The notes: a model not told the origin generated them from the sequence alone. Shown: positions 54,191-63,747, numbered from the stretch's first letter. The stretch is DNA of 64,000 nt from Spirochaetota bacterium (GCA_029547205.1 JAKPPT010000132.1:1-64000); one strand, 5' to 3'. Numbers and translations are program-made.

Positions 54191-56365
54191 ATGTTTGTTA
54201 CCTGGCTCATGATGACAGGTATTTTTTTTGTTATTTCTGTGGTATCACAACTCCTTATTAAGAAATTTCGCTTTCGTTCCCTTTTACTCATGGCAGTTGG
54301 AGCGCTTCTCTATGTTTCTGTACGACACATATTTAATTTTCATATTACCGCACTAGCTGCAAAAGAAGCTGCACTATTTAATCCGCTGCTTTTAGGTATT
54401 TGCTGCTTACTTCTTACCATTTCACCGTCTTACACGAGTTCAAAATATAAGCTTACTCACTTTGACAGCTGGTTGCCACTTTTAATATTTATAATTTTTT
54501 ACACACTGTTCAATTTCCTGTCGCGAAATTTTATAGAAACACTTTACTGGCTACTTGGCGGTATTTTTATCTGGTACACAAGCAGACGATATCGCACTGT
54601 CTGGTATGGAATCCTGCTTTCAAGTATCGCTCTGTTTTCATTATTATTGAAAGCAACCGTTATACTTCATGGAATGCTTACAGGAATAATCACAATTGTG
54701 ATTGCAGTGTTACTTTCCTATACGAGTAAGAAACATACAACCACTATGCTCTACAAACAGCTTGGCTGTGCAGGATTATGCTTTATTGCTGCGAGTAAAA
54801 TCATGCCGCTCGGTGGGGCATGGATTCTAAATTTTATTATAAATCCATTTGAAAAAGACGAACGCACTAAAAATCTTTTGACAACAATTGAAGATATAGG
54901 TTTTTGTACATTAGGTTGGCTCATTGTCCCATTGGTATTTATCCCGGGTTTTTCCTCCATGCATGTCCTTGAATTATTGCTAAACATGGTTGTTTTAGGC
55001 ACAGCCTTTATAGCTATATACATAGTTCGCAAGCTTACCAACATGCCTGCTGCTTTGGCCGAATTTAAAACAATACTGCATACAGACGCACTAACAACGT
55101 TGCTGGCAGGCTATCTTATTTTTGCTGGAAACCTGCCTGTGGTTTTATTTTTCGTTACCTTACTGTTATACATTGTAACGATCTGCTATAAAGAAAACGA
55201 AAGCACGTGTTCTTCAATAAAGCCTGTTGCAGTAATCAATGATATTGAGCAAACAGCATCAGTGATACAAACTATCAAACTTTTAGGAACTGTCTCTGAA
55301 CCTATACCACTGGTAACTGAACATACCAATGCAGAAAATATTCTAGCCTACTCAATGGCTGAATTGATACGCTCAGGTTATTCCGTAATACCACAAACTA
55401 TTGAACTTTCATCATTAGTTTTACAAGAATCCCCATCTTATTCTACAATACCGCTGCTTATTTCCTCTGATAAAGAGTTACTTAAAAAATTACCTTCGTT
55501 AATAAAAAAATATTACATACTCCTCCACTACAACCATTCTGCCATCAATACCACTATAACTAAAATAGCAATCCTTGGTAGTCTTGAGCGTGCTGGTAAA
55601 AATAGTTTTACCGTTTTTGCTCCGCTTATAAAAGCATTTGCCCAAAGCAGCAAAGCAGAAATTGTGAATATGTACGCACTTGGTACACTTGCTACAGGAG
55701 GATCAATCAAAAATCCTGATACCGATATAAAATATTCATATATATCACGAAACGATCTCTCAACATTACATGACAAACTTCCACAACAGACTGCTGTAAT
55801 TATTCTCTGTGATGACAATCCAGGATGGCCACCTGCAGATTATCGCGTTCCTGATATACTATCCGAGCATGCTCCATGCATATTAGCGTTTACTAAAAGT
55901 GAATCGCACACAAAAATAATCACACAATATCCGTACATAGTCGATGCGTGTATTAAAAACAATCGTGTTGTATCATTTGGAAGCGACTCAGCAATCGCGG
56001 ATGCAATTAAAGCATTGCTTTTAGAGATCTTTAAAAATTATCCTAAAGAGGCTGATCATATGGCTGCCATATTGTACCCGAAAGCATTCCAGGAACCAAT
56101 TATGCTCGATTCTGGCATTATGCTTTTACACGCACGAAACAAAAAATTGCAGGAGCCAGAGCTGGCAATAGCAATTAATAAAAAAGGATGGCAACATCTT
56201 GCACTTAAACAGCCCGTGCACTGTATTCTCATGCTCCTATCACCCGATGCAATCTCAGCGCAGGAACACCTCGACAACCTTGCTTCTCTGGTTCATGCAA
56301 TACGTGACATGAACCTGATACAGAACATAGTGGCAAAAACAACTGATAAAACAATACAATTTTAA
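54191..56365 (+). CDS. Polytopic membrane protein with PTS EIIA-like C-terminal domain
   Basis: 724 residues. Residues 1-345 hold about 11-12 membrane helices that look like a degenerate CPA2 cation/proton antiporter core. Residues ~350-580 are soluble, with universal-stress-protein-like alternation (LITKIAILGSLERAGKNSF-type strands). Residues ~600-724 resemble a fructose-type EIIA domain, with H647 in MLLHARNKKLQEPELAIAIN where EIIA has PHAR. Phosphorylation of that histidine could link ion transport to sugar supply. AAGGAG sits six bases before ATG 54191. Annotation as an antiporter is tentative. Confidence 0.65.
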   Translation: MFVTWLMMTGIFFVISVVSQLLIKKFRFRSLLLMAVGALLYVSVRHIFNFHITALAAKEAALFNPLLLGICCLLLTISPSYTSSKYKLTHFDSWLPLLIFIIFYTLFNFLSRNFIETLYWLLGGIFIWYTSRRYRTVWYGILLSSIALFSLLLKATVILHGMLTGIITIVIAVLLSYTSKKHTTTMLYKQLGCAGLCFIAASKIMPLGGAWILNFIINPFEKDERTKNLLTTIEDIGFCTLGWLIVPLVFIPGFSSMHVLELLLNMVVLGTAFIAIYIVRKLTNMPAALAEFKTILHTDALTTLLAGYLIFAGNLPVVLFFVTLLLYIVTICYKENESTCSSIKPVAVINDIEQTASVIQTIKLLGTVSEPIPLVTEHTNAENILAYSMAELIRSGYSVIPQTIELSSLVLQESPSYSTIPLLISSDKELLKKLPSLIKKYYILLHYNHSAINTTITKIAILGSLERAGKNSFTVFAPLIKAFAQSSKAEIVNMYALGTLATGGSIKNPDTDIKYSYISRNDLSTLHDKLPQQTAVIILCDDNPGWPPADYRVPDILSEHAPCILAFTKSESHTKIITQYPYIVDACIKNNRVVSFGSDSAIADAIKALLLEIFKNYPKEADHMAAILYPKAFQEPIMLDSGIMLLHARNKKLQEPELAIAINKKGWQHLALKQPVHCILMLLSPDAISAQEHLDNLASLVHAIRDMNLIQNIVAKTTDKTIQF

Positions 56366-56370
56366 TAAAG

Positions 56371-58029
56371 TTATATGGGAAACTTTATTGTAATAATTGC
56401 GCCGGGTCCTGAACCATCATCTGTAGCATGTACATCGGAATTTTGTGTAATTGTAATTTCACCATGTAATTGAGTGATAAACTGTTCTACCATCTGGAGC
56501 CCAAAGCTTTTACAGGCTGCAATTGAAAAATTTTCTGGAAAACCCGCTCCATTATCAGCAATTACTATTTCATACACATTATCAGTGTATGTACCGGAAA
56601 CGGTGAGTTTTCCTTTTTGCCTGTCTTTAAAAGCATGCTTAAAAACATTCGTGATAAGCTCATTAATAACAAGTCCTATAGAACTGGCAGTACGATAATT
56701 GATCGCAACATCATCAAGCTTACAGATAAAATCAAGCTCCATATTACTTTCTAAGAAACCATCCACGAGTGTTTCAATAATAGACGTAAAGTATTTTTTC
56801 CCATTAACCGATTGTGCTGTACCACTTTCATGCATGAGCGCATATAAATCGGCATATGCCTTTATCTGATTGTATATATGACTCACAACAGGTTTACATT
56901 GAGAAGGCATTTCACGATTAGTATACTGCAGCGATACCAGTGCGCTAATAGTTAAGAGTGTATTTTTAATTCTGTGCAGCAGTTCACGATAGAGCATTTC
57001 TTTTTCTTCTACAGCATGATTAAGTTCCTGAATAAGCGCTCTTGTCTCTGAAACATCCTGAAAAATAGTTACAAACTTACCAGGTTCCGGACTGAAAGCA
57101 CTTACCCGATACCAACGTTTTAACACCGTGCTGTACTGCTCAAAGTGTACAGGTTTTCTAGTTGTAGCAACTTCACCATATCGTATTATCCATTCTAGTT
57201 CGACTCCGGGTATGATTTCTGTGACTCGCTTCCCGACTATAGAATCGGTACGCAACCCGGTCATAGTTTCAAATGCTGGATTAGCTTCAAGAAAAATATA
57301 ATCTACTGGCTTTCCTTCACTGGTAAATACCATTTCATGGTAAGCATAAGCTTCTTGCATACTCATGAGAAGATTTTTATATTTTTGCTCTTGCTTTGCA
57401 AAATCGCTTGATAATTTTTTATAGGTGATAAAATTATACCCTATTATTACTATTAAAACTACACAAATCACAAGAATACCAATAATAATCTTTTCTCGCA
57501 CCTTGAGAACATTATATAATGCGACACGCTCTGCAAGCTCACCGGTAAGCCGTGTAGCGTAGCGTTCAAACTCACTATATGTCTGTTGGTTTAACTCTTT
57601 TTCTTTGATTATTGAAAGCAAGAATTTGCGTCCTTGAGGATTTGTTATTGGACTTGAAAAAACTTCCATAATGTGAACAGAACCGTCAGCAAACCGATGC
57701 GGGAAATTAAAGTAGTTGCGTTTTCTTTCTGTAGCTCGCTGCATTTCTGCTTTGAGTTCATTGTCTGAAAGTATATTAATCTGATTTATATTCATAGCCA
57801 CTAAAATTGGATACGGGTAGCCATACATGTTTACAGCACTATCATTGGCATCTAAAATTGCCCCTGATTCAGGATTAATAAGGAGCATCGGTACAGCATG
57901 ATGCCTGAGCATATCAAATAATGGGTATAGCGATTGTGTTCCAGGAATTCCCTGCGTAAGAGCTAGCTCTCCCACCAGGCTTATGAAAAATACGCAAATG
58001 AAAATCTTCAGAAACTTATTATGTTTCAT
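56371..58029 (-). CDS. PAS-domain histidine kinase of the HisKA_2 group
   Basis: 552 residues. An N-terminal helix or signal, a first PAS-like domain (ILDANDSAVNMYGYPYPILV; FADGSVHIMEVFSS), a membrane helix at ~180-205 and a second PAS (FLEANPAFETMTGLRTDSIV) precede the HisKA_2 box ELLHRIKNTLLTISALVSLQ, then an ATPase domain with NELITNVFKHAF and ADNGAGFPENF. This group often phosphorylates stand-alone or ANTAR-type regulators; none is nearby. The -10 box TATAGT ends seven bases before the ATG. Confidence 0.9.
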   Translation of the reverse strand: MKHNKFLKIFICVFFISLVGELALTQGIPGTQSLYPLFDMLRHHAVPMLLINPESGAILDANDSAVNMYGYPYPILVAMNINQINILSDNELKAEMQRATERKRNYFNFPHRFADGSVHIMEVFSSPITNPQGRKFLLSIIKEKELNQQTYSEFERYATRLTGELAERVALYNVLKVREKIIIGILVICVVLIVIIGYNFITYKKLSSDFAKQEQKYKNLLMSMQEAYAYHEMVFTSEGKPVDYIFLEANPAFETMTGLRTDSIVGKRVTEIIPGVELEWIIRYGEVATTRKPVHFEQYSTVLKRWYRVSAFSPEPGKFVTIFQDVSETRALIQELNHAVEEKEMLYRELLHRIKNTLLTISALVSLQYTNREMPSQCKPVVSHIYNQIKAYADLYALMHESGTAQSVNGKKYFTSIIETLVDGFLESNMELDFICKLDDVAINYRTASSIGLVINELITNVFKHAFKDRQKGKLTVSGTYTDNVYEIVIADNGAGFPENFSIAACKSFGLQMVEQFITQLHGEITITQNSDVHATDDGSGPGAIITIKFPI

Positions 58030-58063
58030 ACAATCTACTATATTAATATCGGTCTTAATCCTG

Positions 58064-58091
58064 AACTATGCAAGTACTTGCTTGCATAGTT
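58064..58091. promoter_or_regulatory. 11-bp-arm palindrome between the kinase and pepT
   Basis: AACTATGCAAG (58064-58074) is perfectly mirrored by CTTGCATAGTT (58081-58091), six bases apart. The right arm covers the -35 box of pepT, so a dimeric regulator bound here would block it, and could affect the divergent kinase promoter too. Confidence 0.55.
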
Positions 58092-58110
58092 TTACGATTT
58101 CTGCAATACT
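58082..58110 (+). promoter_or_regulatory. Leaderless promoter of pepT
   Basis: TTGCAT (58082-58087), 17 bases, AATACT (58105-58110), six bases, ATG 58117, with no ribosome binding site. Confidence 0.5.
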
Positions 58111-58116
58111 CTTGTC

Positions 58117-59373
58117 ATGAAACCATTGCAAACCATACTTACAGCATCCCATGCACAGGATGTTACAGAAAGACTTATCCGATATGCTCGGATTGAAACA
58201 ACAAGCTCCCGTAATAATGAAGCAATTCCCTCAAGTGAATCACAGTGGACTCTTGCAAAACTTCTCGTAGAAGAACTCAAAGCGCTCGGCGTTACCGATG
58301 TCACACTCGATGAACATTGTTTTGTAATTGCAAAAATTCCTGCAAGTCCTGGTTATGAAAACAAGCCAGCAATTGGGTTTATGGCACATGTTGATACCGT
58401 TGCTGATGTATCAGGAACTAATGTCAATCCACGGATCATTACGGATTACGATGGTAGTGCTATCAAGCTCAATGAAAGGCTTGTACTGGATCCTGCAGAA
58501 TTTCCTGAATTGTTAAATTATAAACATGACTCACTTATCGTAACCGATGGAAATACCTTGCTCGGTGCTGATGACAAGGCTGGTGTGGCAGCAATTATGA
58601 GTGCGGTAAAACTGCTTATGGAACAAAAAGACGTTCCTCATGGTCCTCTGTATGCTATTTTTACACCTGACGAAGAAACTGGGAGAGGCATGAATGCATT
58701 CCCAATCGATAAAGTTTCCATGCAAGCATGTTATACCTTTGATGGTGGACCTGCAGGCGAAATAGAAGCAGAATGCTTTAATGCGTATGGAGTAAAAGTT
58801 ACCTTTACCGGGAAACCCTCACATCCCGGCTATGCACGAGGCGTTATGGCCAATGCAGCCAGCATGGCAGCTCATTTTGCCTCTTTGCTACCCCGATCAG
58901 AAAGCCCTGAAGCAACCGATGGATGGTTTGGATATTACTACATACTCGAAATTCACGGTGAACTTGAACATGCAGAACTCCAGATTTTGCTCCGCGACTT
59001 CTCTGATGATGGTATGCAAAAGCGAATAAAAACATTGGAACATATAGCCCATGTTATTGAAGATCAATACCCTGGCGGAAAGGTTCATATCGAAACAAAA
59101 GAGCAGTACCGCAACATGAAACACAAACTGCTCGAAGCGCCTAAAGCACTCGAATACCTCGAACAAGCAATGCGCAATGCCGGTTTAGAACCACATTACA
59201 AACCTATACGAGGTGGTACAGATGGTGCACGGCTAACACAAATGGGCATACCTACACCCAATATTTTTGCTGGCATGCATAATTTTCACAGCCAGCTTGA
59301 ATGGGCAAGCGTTGCTGAGATGACACTCGCCGTTGATGTGATACTGGAACTTGCTAAACTGTGGGCTCAATGA
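58117..59373 (+). CDS. pepT: Peptidase T (tripeptide aminopeptidase)
   Basis: 418 residues of the M20 zinc aminopeptidase family, releasing the N-terminal residue of tripeptides. Zinc ligands in GFMAHVDTVADVSG and LLGADDKAGVAAIM; catalytic glutamates in TPDEETGRGM; FDGGPAGEIEAECFNAYGV and GGTDGARLTQMGIPTPNIFAG are characteristic PepT blocks. Supports peptide use together with PepF. Starts without a ribosome site behind its own promoter. Confidence 0.97.
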   Translation: MKPLQTILTASHAQDVTERLIRYARIETTSSRNNEAIPSSESQWTLAKLLVEELKALGVTDVTLDEHCFVIAKIPASPGYENKPAIGFMAHVDTVADVSGTNVNPRIITDYDGSAIKLNERLVLDPAEFPELLNYKHDSLIVTDGNTLLGADDKAGVAAIMSAVKLLMEQKDVPHGPLYAIFTPDEETGRGMNAFPIDKVSMQACYTFDGGPAGEIEAECFNAYGVKVTFTGKPSHPGYARGVMANAASMAAHFASLLPRSESPEATDGWFGYYYILEIHGELEHAELQILLRDFSDDGMQKRIKTLEHIAHVIEDQYPGGKVHIETKEQYRNMKHKLLEAPKALEYLEQAMRNAGLEPHYKPIRGGTDGARLTQMGIPTPNIFAGMHNFHSQLEWASVAEMTLAVDVILELAKLWAQ

Positions 59374-59391
59374 ATGTTAGTTTTAGAAGAA

Positions 59392-60189
59392 TTATTGTTC
59401 TTCCTGAAACCAATATTCACCTTTGATTGAGTATTTTGCTTCCGCACCAACAAAGACTGCATTTTCTGATTCATGCTGTGCGATGAGCTTTTCATGTTTG
59501 AAATGCACAGTAAGCTCATCAGCAGCATAATTTTTATCCATACACACTTTAAGTGCTAATCCAGCAGCATCGATCGGATCTATTGCAAAACAGATAATAC
59601 TAATAGTCTCCCTATTGATGATTCCTACATGTACTTCGGGTATATGGTTTGGGGATCCAATAAATACTTTGAGATGCATTCTGGCAGGAACCGGTCCATC
59701 CCATAATGTAACCCTAACCTTATTATTATTAAAAACGGTGTTGACGCTGCCAAGGTATAACTTTGGGCTTATTCCTGAAGAAGGAGGAATTTGTCTTCTC
59801 TGCAATTCAGGGAAATGTGATTCGGTATGAATTTCAATGCCAAGAAAATGCATATCGATAGGCAGAATTTCTACTGTCCCGCCAAACGTTTCCATGACAA
59901 CTTGCTCATGATTGGTGAGACCATTATCGAGTAACCAGCGAGCAGCTGCGAGACAAGCACTACCAGCAGTTTGTATCGGAATGCCATGCCGGGAGTATAC
60001 TCGCATAGTGGGCACATCTTGAGTTAGCTCTGGAACAATTATACCTGCCGTCATGAGTCCTTCGACAGGGTTACATATATTTTTAGCAAGTTCAGGTGCA
60101 AGCTTTGTCTTTTGTCCTTTTAGTTGATCTGGTAATATAAACAACCAGGAGTTAGCTCCCGCTGAAATCTTAAAAAATGCAATATTCAT
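59392..60189 (-). CDS. DapF-fold protein lacking catalytic cysteines
   Basis: 265 residues resembling diaminopimelate epimerase in layout: MRVYSRHGIPIQTAGSACLA and AARWLLDNGL align with the DapF segment that holds the first catalytic Cys (CGNGxRC). Here that Cys is Ala75, and only the non-catalytic C79 remains. The second catalytic motif (ACGTGA) has no counterpart near the end. It is therefore unlikely to be a racemase of the usual mechanism. Treponeme-like bacteria use ornithine instead of diaminopimelate, so a changed function or decay is plausible. PhzF-like proteins are an alternative relation. Confidence 0.65.
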   Translation of the reverse strand: MNIAFFKISAGANSWLFILPDQLKGQKTKLAPELAKNICNPVEGLMTAGIIVPELTQDVPTMRVYSRHGIPIQTAGSACLAAARWLLDNGLTNHEQVVMETFGGTVEILPIDMHFLGIEIHTESHFPELQRRQIPPSSGISPKLYLGSVNTVFNNNKVRVTLWDGPVPARMHLKVFIGSPNHIPEVHVGIINRETISIICFAIDPIDAAGLALKVCMDKNYAADELTVHFKHEKLIAQHESENAVFVGAEAKYSIKGEYWFQEEQ

Positions 60190-60237
60190 GACAGTAAACC
60201 TTATACTTTTTTCCCTGCAGTATCAAGTACATGTTAG

Positions 60238-60368
60238 TGTCAGGAAGCTTGTGCATACTACTTGCTTCACAATACTTTGTATATATATTTTTATGCCGAC
60301 CTATCTGTTTGACATTTTTAACCAAACAAGTAGTAACCACCATCAGCTTTTTCACAATTTTCATGACA
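60238..60368. repeat. Inverted-repeat element C (MITE-like), 131 bp
   Basis: TGTCAGGAAGCTTGTGCATA at the left matches element B's left end in 18 of 20 bases. The right end ACAATTTTCATGACA mirrors it imperfectly (12 of 15). It lies between the DapF-like gene and rnhB and contains no gene. Confidence 0.6.
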
Positions 60369-60436
60369 CCATGCAGTATGCTATTATTAATATAGTAATT
60401 GATTGCTGCAATTACAAGAAAACGCAAGGAAACTTT

Positions 60437-60988
60437 ATGTATATATGTGGTGTCGATGAAGCAGGAAGAGGACCGCTTGCTGGACCTGTATCAGCAGCTG
60501 CTGTAATACTTCCACCAGAGTTCCCAATAAGCATACTCAACGATTCAAAAAAACTTAGTGAACAAAAACGCAAAGAAGTATTTAGAGAAATACAGCGTCT
60601 TGCTATCTGGTCACAAGCATGGGCATGGCCTCATGAAATTGATGAAATCAACATACTACAAGCCAGCTTGCTTGCTATGAAGCGAGCTATTGCTGCATTA
60701 CCAATAGTTCCTGATTTTGTACTCATTGATGGGAATAAAGTCCCCGATTTGTCGGTACCTGTAAAGGCTATTGTTAAAGGTGATACTGTAGAACCTGCAA
60801 TCATGGCAGCATCAATTGTTGCTAAAGTCTGTAGAGATCGATTGATGATCCGATATGATTGGCTCTATCCTGAGTATGGCTATGCCAATCATAAAGGTTA
60901 CCCTACAAAACAGCACTGCAAAGCGTGTATCGATCATGGCCCATCACCGATTCAACGAAAAACATTTAAGGTACCTCAATACAATTAA
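60437..60988 (+). CDS. rnhB: Ribonuclease HII
   Basis: 183 residues; cuts RNA at ribonucleotides embedded in DNA. ICGVDEAGRGPLAGPVSAAAV supplies the first acidic pair, LIDGNKV the next Asp, and AASIVAKVCRDRLM the last. I start at ATG 60437 (AAGGA before it); the frame is open 83 codons further upstream, but that part is element C and reads as nonsense. Confidence 0.96.
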   Translation: MYICGVDEAGRGPLAGPVSAAAVILPPEFPISILNDSKKLSEQKRKEVFREIQRLAIWSQAWAWPHEIDEINILQASLLAMKRAIAALPIVPDFVLIDGNKVPDLSVPVKAIVKGDTVEPAIMAASIVAKVCRDRLMIRYDWLYPEYGYANHKGYPTKQHCKACIDHGPSPIQRKTFKVPQYN

Positions 60989-61178
60989 TCATTATTTATG
61001 ATAACAAATTTTTAGTTATTACCGCTACTGCACTACTTTATAGATTAGGCTTCTACACATGGCTATTATTTTCAAAAAGTAACATATTAAAATAAAAAAA
61101 GCTTGCATTATATATGGAGTACTATACAATAGTATCATGCAGGTATGCATACAATCTTAAATACAGGAGGTATCCTTG

Positions 61179-62816
61179 ATGGACCATTATGGATTACTTT
61201 CCATTTTGCCACCTTTGCTTACAATTGTGCTGGCAATAATAACCAAGGATGTTATAATCTCTCTCTTTCTTGGTATTTTCTCTGGAACGCTTATCGTTGC
61301 TGGAGGAAATCCCTTTTATGCGTTAACACGTTTGTCCAATATTCTTGCTGACACACTTGCAGATGGCTGGAATATCCGCATTATGATGTTCACCATTCTT
61401 CTAGGATTAATCGTTGGAATGCTGGCTAAAACAGGTGCTGCATACGCACTGGGTGATTGGGCTGGTAAAAAAATCAAATCAAGAACTGGTGCACTGCTGT
61501 TTACATGGCTCTTTGGAATTATCATCTTCTTTGATGACTATTTCAATTCACTTACCATTGGTACCTGCATGCGACCACTGTGTGATGCAAAAAAAATATC
61601 ACGTGCAAAACTTGCATACATACTGGATTCAACTGCTGCTCCCGTAGCAATTATGGCTCCCGTATCTACCTGGGTTGTTGCAGTTATGGGCTGGTATAAA
61701 GACTTGCCTGAATTCAAATCTCTTGGTGTTTCTGAACTGTCGTTCTTCATTCGTTCAATTCCATTTAATCTCTATGCAATTTTTGCTGTATTCATGGTAT
61801 TCTTCATTACATTAACCCATAAAGATTTTGGACCAATGGCTCGTTCAGAGTATCGAGCTCAACATGACATGGGCCTTTTTGATGAAGAGAAATATGGTGC
61901 AGTTGTAAGCCAGGTAGAATCACGTGCTGCAACATCAAACGCACGAGTTCCTGACTTTATTATTCCTATTCTTGCACTCATACTTATTGCCCTTTTCTTC
62001 TTCCCGATGACTACCTGGATGAACTCAGTAGGTACCGATGAAGGAAAATATGCAACACTCGGCGAAGCCATAAAAGCAATTCCATTAGGTGAAGCATTCA
62101 ACAACACCGATTCCTCAATGGCGCTCATGTATGCAGCAATTTTTGCTAATGTGTTTGCGTATATTTATTTTGCTATCCGCGGATTGTTGAATCTAAAAAC
62201 AGCAGGAGAAGCACTACTCGATGGGTTCCGTGCAATGGTTCCCGCTGTAATGATTCTTACACTCGCATGGTCAATTGGTATTGTTATTAAATCTTCTCCA
62301 GCTGATGGCGGTGTTGGACTATCGAATTATGTCAGCGAAATTGTTGTCGGCGGTAATTTCCCCATGTGGCTCATGCCAATTGTTGTCTATATTTTCTCCT
62401 GTCTCATTTCATTCTCAAGCGGTACAAGCTGGGGAACCATGAGTATTATGATACCAATAGGCCTCCCTGTTATGATTAAATTGGCTCAAAATGCTGGACT
62501 TACTCCCGCACAGACATTAAATGCAGCTGCATTGATGACAGGAACAATCATGGGCGGCTCAGTATTCGGTGACCACTGTTCACCAATTTCCGACACAACA
62601 GTGCTCTCATCAACAGGTGCAGGAGTACCACACCTTGAACATGTGTTCACACAAATTCCCTATGCTGTTTTTGTTGCTGTTTGTGTGCTCTTTGGTACTC
62701 TTGCTGGTGGTTTAACCTGGAACGCTCTCATTGGATTGCTTGTTACACTCGCACTCTTTGTGGCTGGTACCTATCTCCTCCCAATCTGGTTTGGAGAGAA
62801 AAAATACCAAAACTAG
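61179..62816 (+). CDS. Na+/H+ antiporter, NhaC family
   Basis: 545 residues with ~12-13 membrane helices. FTWLFGIIIFFDDYFNSLTIG, STAAPVAIMAPVSTW, FSCLISFSSGTSWGTMSIMI and GSVFGDHCSPISDTTVLSST are strong NhaC-family blocks; members exchange Na+ for H+ or malate/lactate pairs. AGGAGG lies eight bases before the ATG. Single gene with its own terminator. Confidence 0.93.
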   Translation: MDHYGLLSILPPLLTIVLAIITKDVIISLFLGIFSGTLIVAGGNPFYALTRLSNILADTLADGWNIRIMMFTILLGLIVGMLAKTGAAYALGDWAGKKIKSRTGALLFTWLFGIIIFFDDYFNSLTIGTCMRPLCDAKKISRAKLAYILDSTAAPVAIMAPVSTWVVAVMGWYKDLPEFKSLGVSELSFFIRSIPFNLYAIFAVFMVFFITLTHKDFGPMARSEYRAQHDMGLFDEEKYGAVVSQVESRAATSNARVPDFIIPILALILIALFFFPMTTWMNSVGTDEGKYATLGEAIKAIPLGEAFNNTDSSMALMYAAIFANVFAYIYFAIRGLLNLKTAGEALLDGFRAMVPAVMILTLAWSIGIVIKSSPADGGVGLSNYVSEIVVGGNFPMWLMPIVVYIFSCLISFSSGTSWGTMSIMIPIGLPVMIKLAQNAGLTPAQTLNAAALMTGTIMGGSVFGDHCSPISDTTVLSSTGAGVPHLEHVFTQIPYAVFVAVCVLFGTLAGGLTWNALIGLLVTLALFVAGTYLLPIWFGEKKYQN

Positions 62817-62894
62817 TGCAACGTTAGCTTAGTTGTTCACCCGCAAGATGTGCGCCTATTGGCGACTGTAAAGTGCTTAGCCGGGTGCAAATAA

Positions 62895-62928
62895 AACAGG
62901 AACTGCGCATTCACAGTTCCTGTTTTTT
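62895..62928 (+). terminator. Rho-independent terminator of the NhaC gene
   Basis: AACAGGAACTG (62895-62905) pairs perfectly with CAGTTCCTGTT (62914-62924) and runs into T6. The A-run on the other side lets it also serve the convergent gene at 62995. Confidence 0.9.
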
Positions 62929-62994
62929 ATTTGCCTCTCAATTGTGGCAAATTACACGATAGAGACACATGGTAGCCTCACCACGTAAGGTTGC

Positions 62995-63543
62995 TTATTT
63001 TTCTGAATGTCCAAAGAGATCAAACACAAAACGTCCACTAATGCAAATAACGTAAGGCATTGCAATATCCGTAGATTCACTGATAAAGAAAACTGAGGTA
63101 ACACCCAGCTGGAATGCCTTACCAATCCTGACATACGCTCCCACCTCGGGCAAGAACACATTGCCACTTAGAGTTTTTTGCCCAAATGGAGAGACAAACC
63201 AAAAGAAGCCCCCACCCAATCCTCCATGCACCACAACTGGTCCCAGTGATACATCAGCGTAGACGAGAGGATAAATAGCACTTACAACAATGAAGGTATA
63301 TGCTTTTGCGCCCAAGCCTATATCGAACATACCCAAATCGAAATTATACGCTAGTTGGCCATAGGGAAAAGGAAATTTCAAGGTTTCCCTTGCTTCATTT
63401 GCTGTTTCACCTGTCTCAGGATCGGAGAGTTTAACACCCCCAAACGTCATTACATCCAGCCCAACAGTTGCCTGAACTTGCGCAATCACATACGTGGTGC
63501 TTACAATAAGCAAAACAAAAACAAAAAACATTTTCTGTTTCAT
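62995..63543 (-). CDS. Predicted outer-membrane beta-barrel protein
   Basis: 182 residues from MKQKMFFVFVLLIVSTTYVI with a signal peptide ending near VIAQ. The mature protein alternates polar and hydrophobic residues with many Gly/Phe/Tyr (GGLGGGFFWFVSPFGQ; LPEVGAYVRIGKAFQLGV) and ends in RFVFDLFGHSEK, consistent with a small eight-stranded barrel. No named family. Start set by GGAGGAGTG before 63543, skipping 16 upstream codons. Confidence 0.7.
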   Translation of the reverse strand: MKQKMFFVFVLLIVSTTYVIAQVQATVGLDVMTFGGVKLSDPETGETANEARETLKFPFPYGQLAYNFDLGMFDIGLGAKAYTFIVVSAIYPLVYADVSLGPVVVHGGLGGGFFWFVSPFGQKTLSGNVFLPEVGAYVRIGKAFQLGVTSVFFISESTDIAMPYVICISGRFVFDLFGHSEK

Positions 63544-63747
63544 GCAAACACTCCTCCGTACAATATCAGATTCTACTAGTAAATATATCACAAAATTACA
63601 TAAAATTGTGCAAATTAAATTTAAATTCTTAAATAAAGGTTCTTAATATTTTTTATAGTGCGTGCATTAGGTTGATAGTATACTGTGCATACCTCGCATT
63701 TTTTTAAAATATTATGTATACTACAAGGCAAAAGTAAGGAGGCTCAT

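Noticed and set aside
60188-60436. Long N-terminal extension of RNase HII
   Set aside because: The extension is inverted-repeat element C read as protein; the ATG at 60437 has a ribosome site and starts the family sequence.
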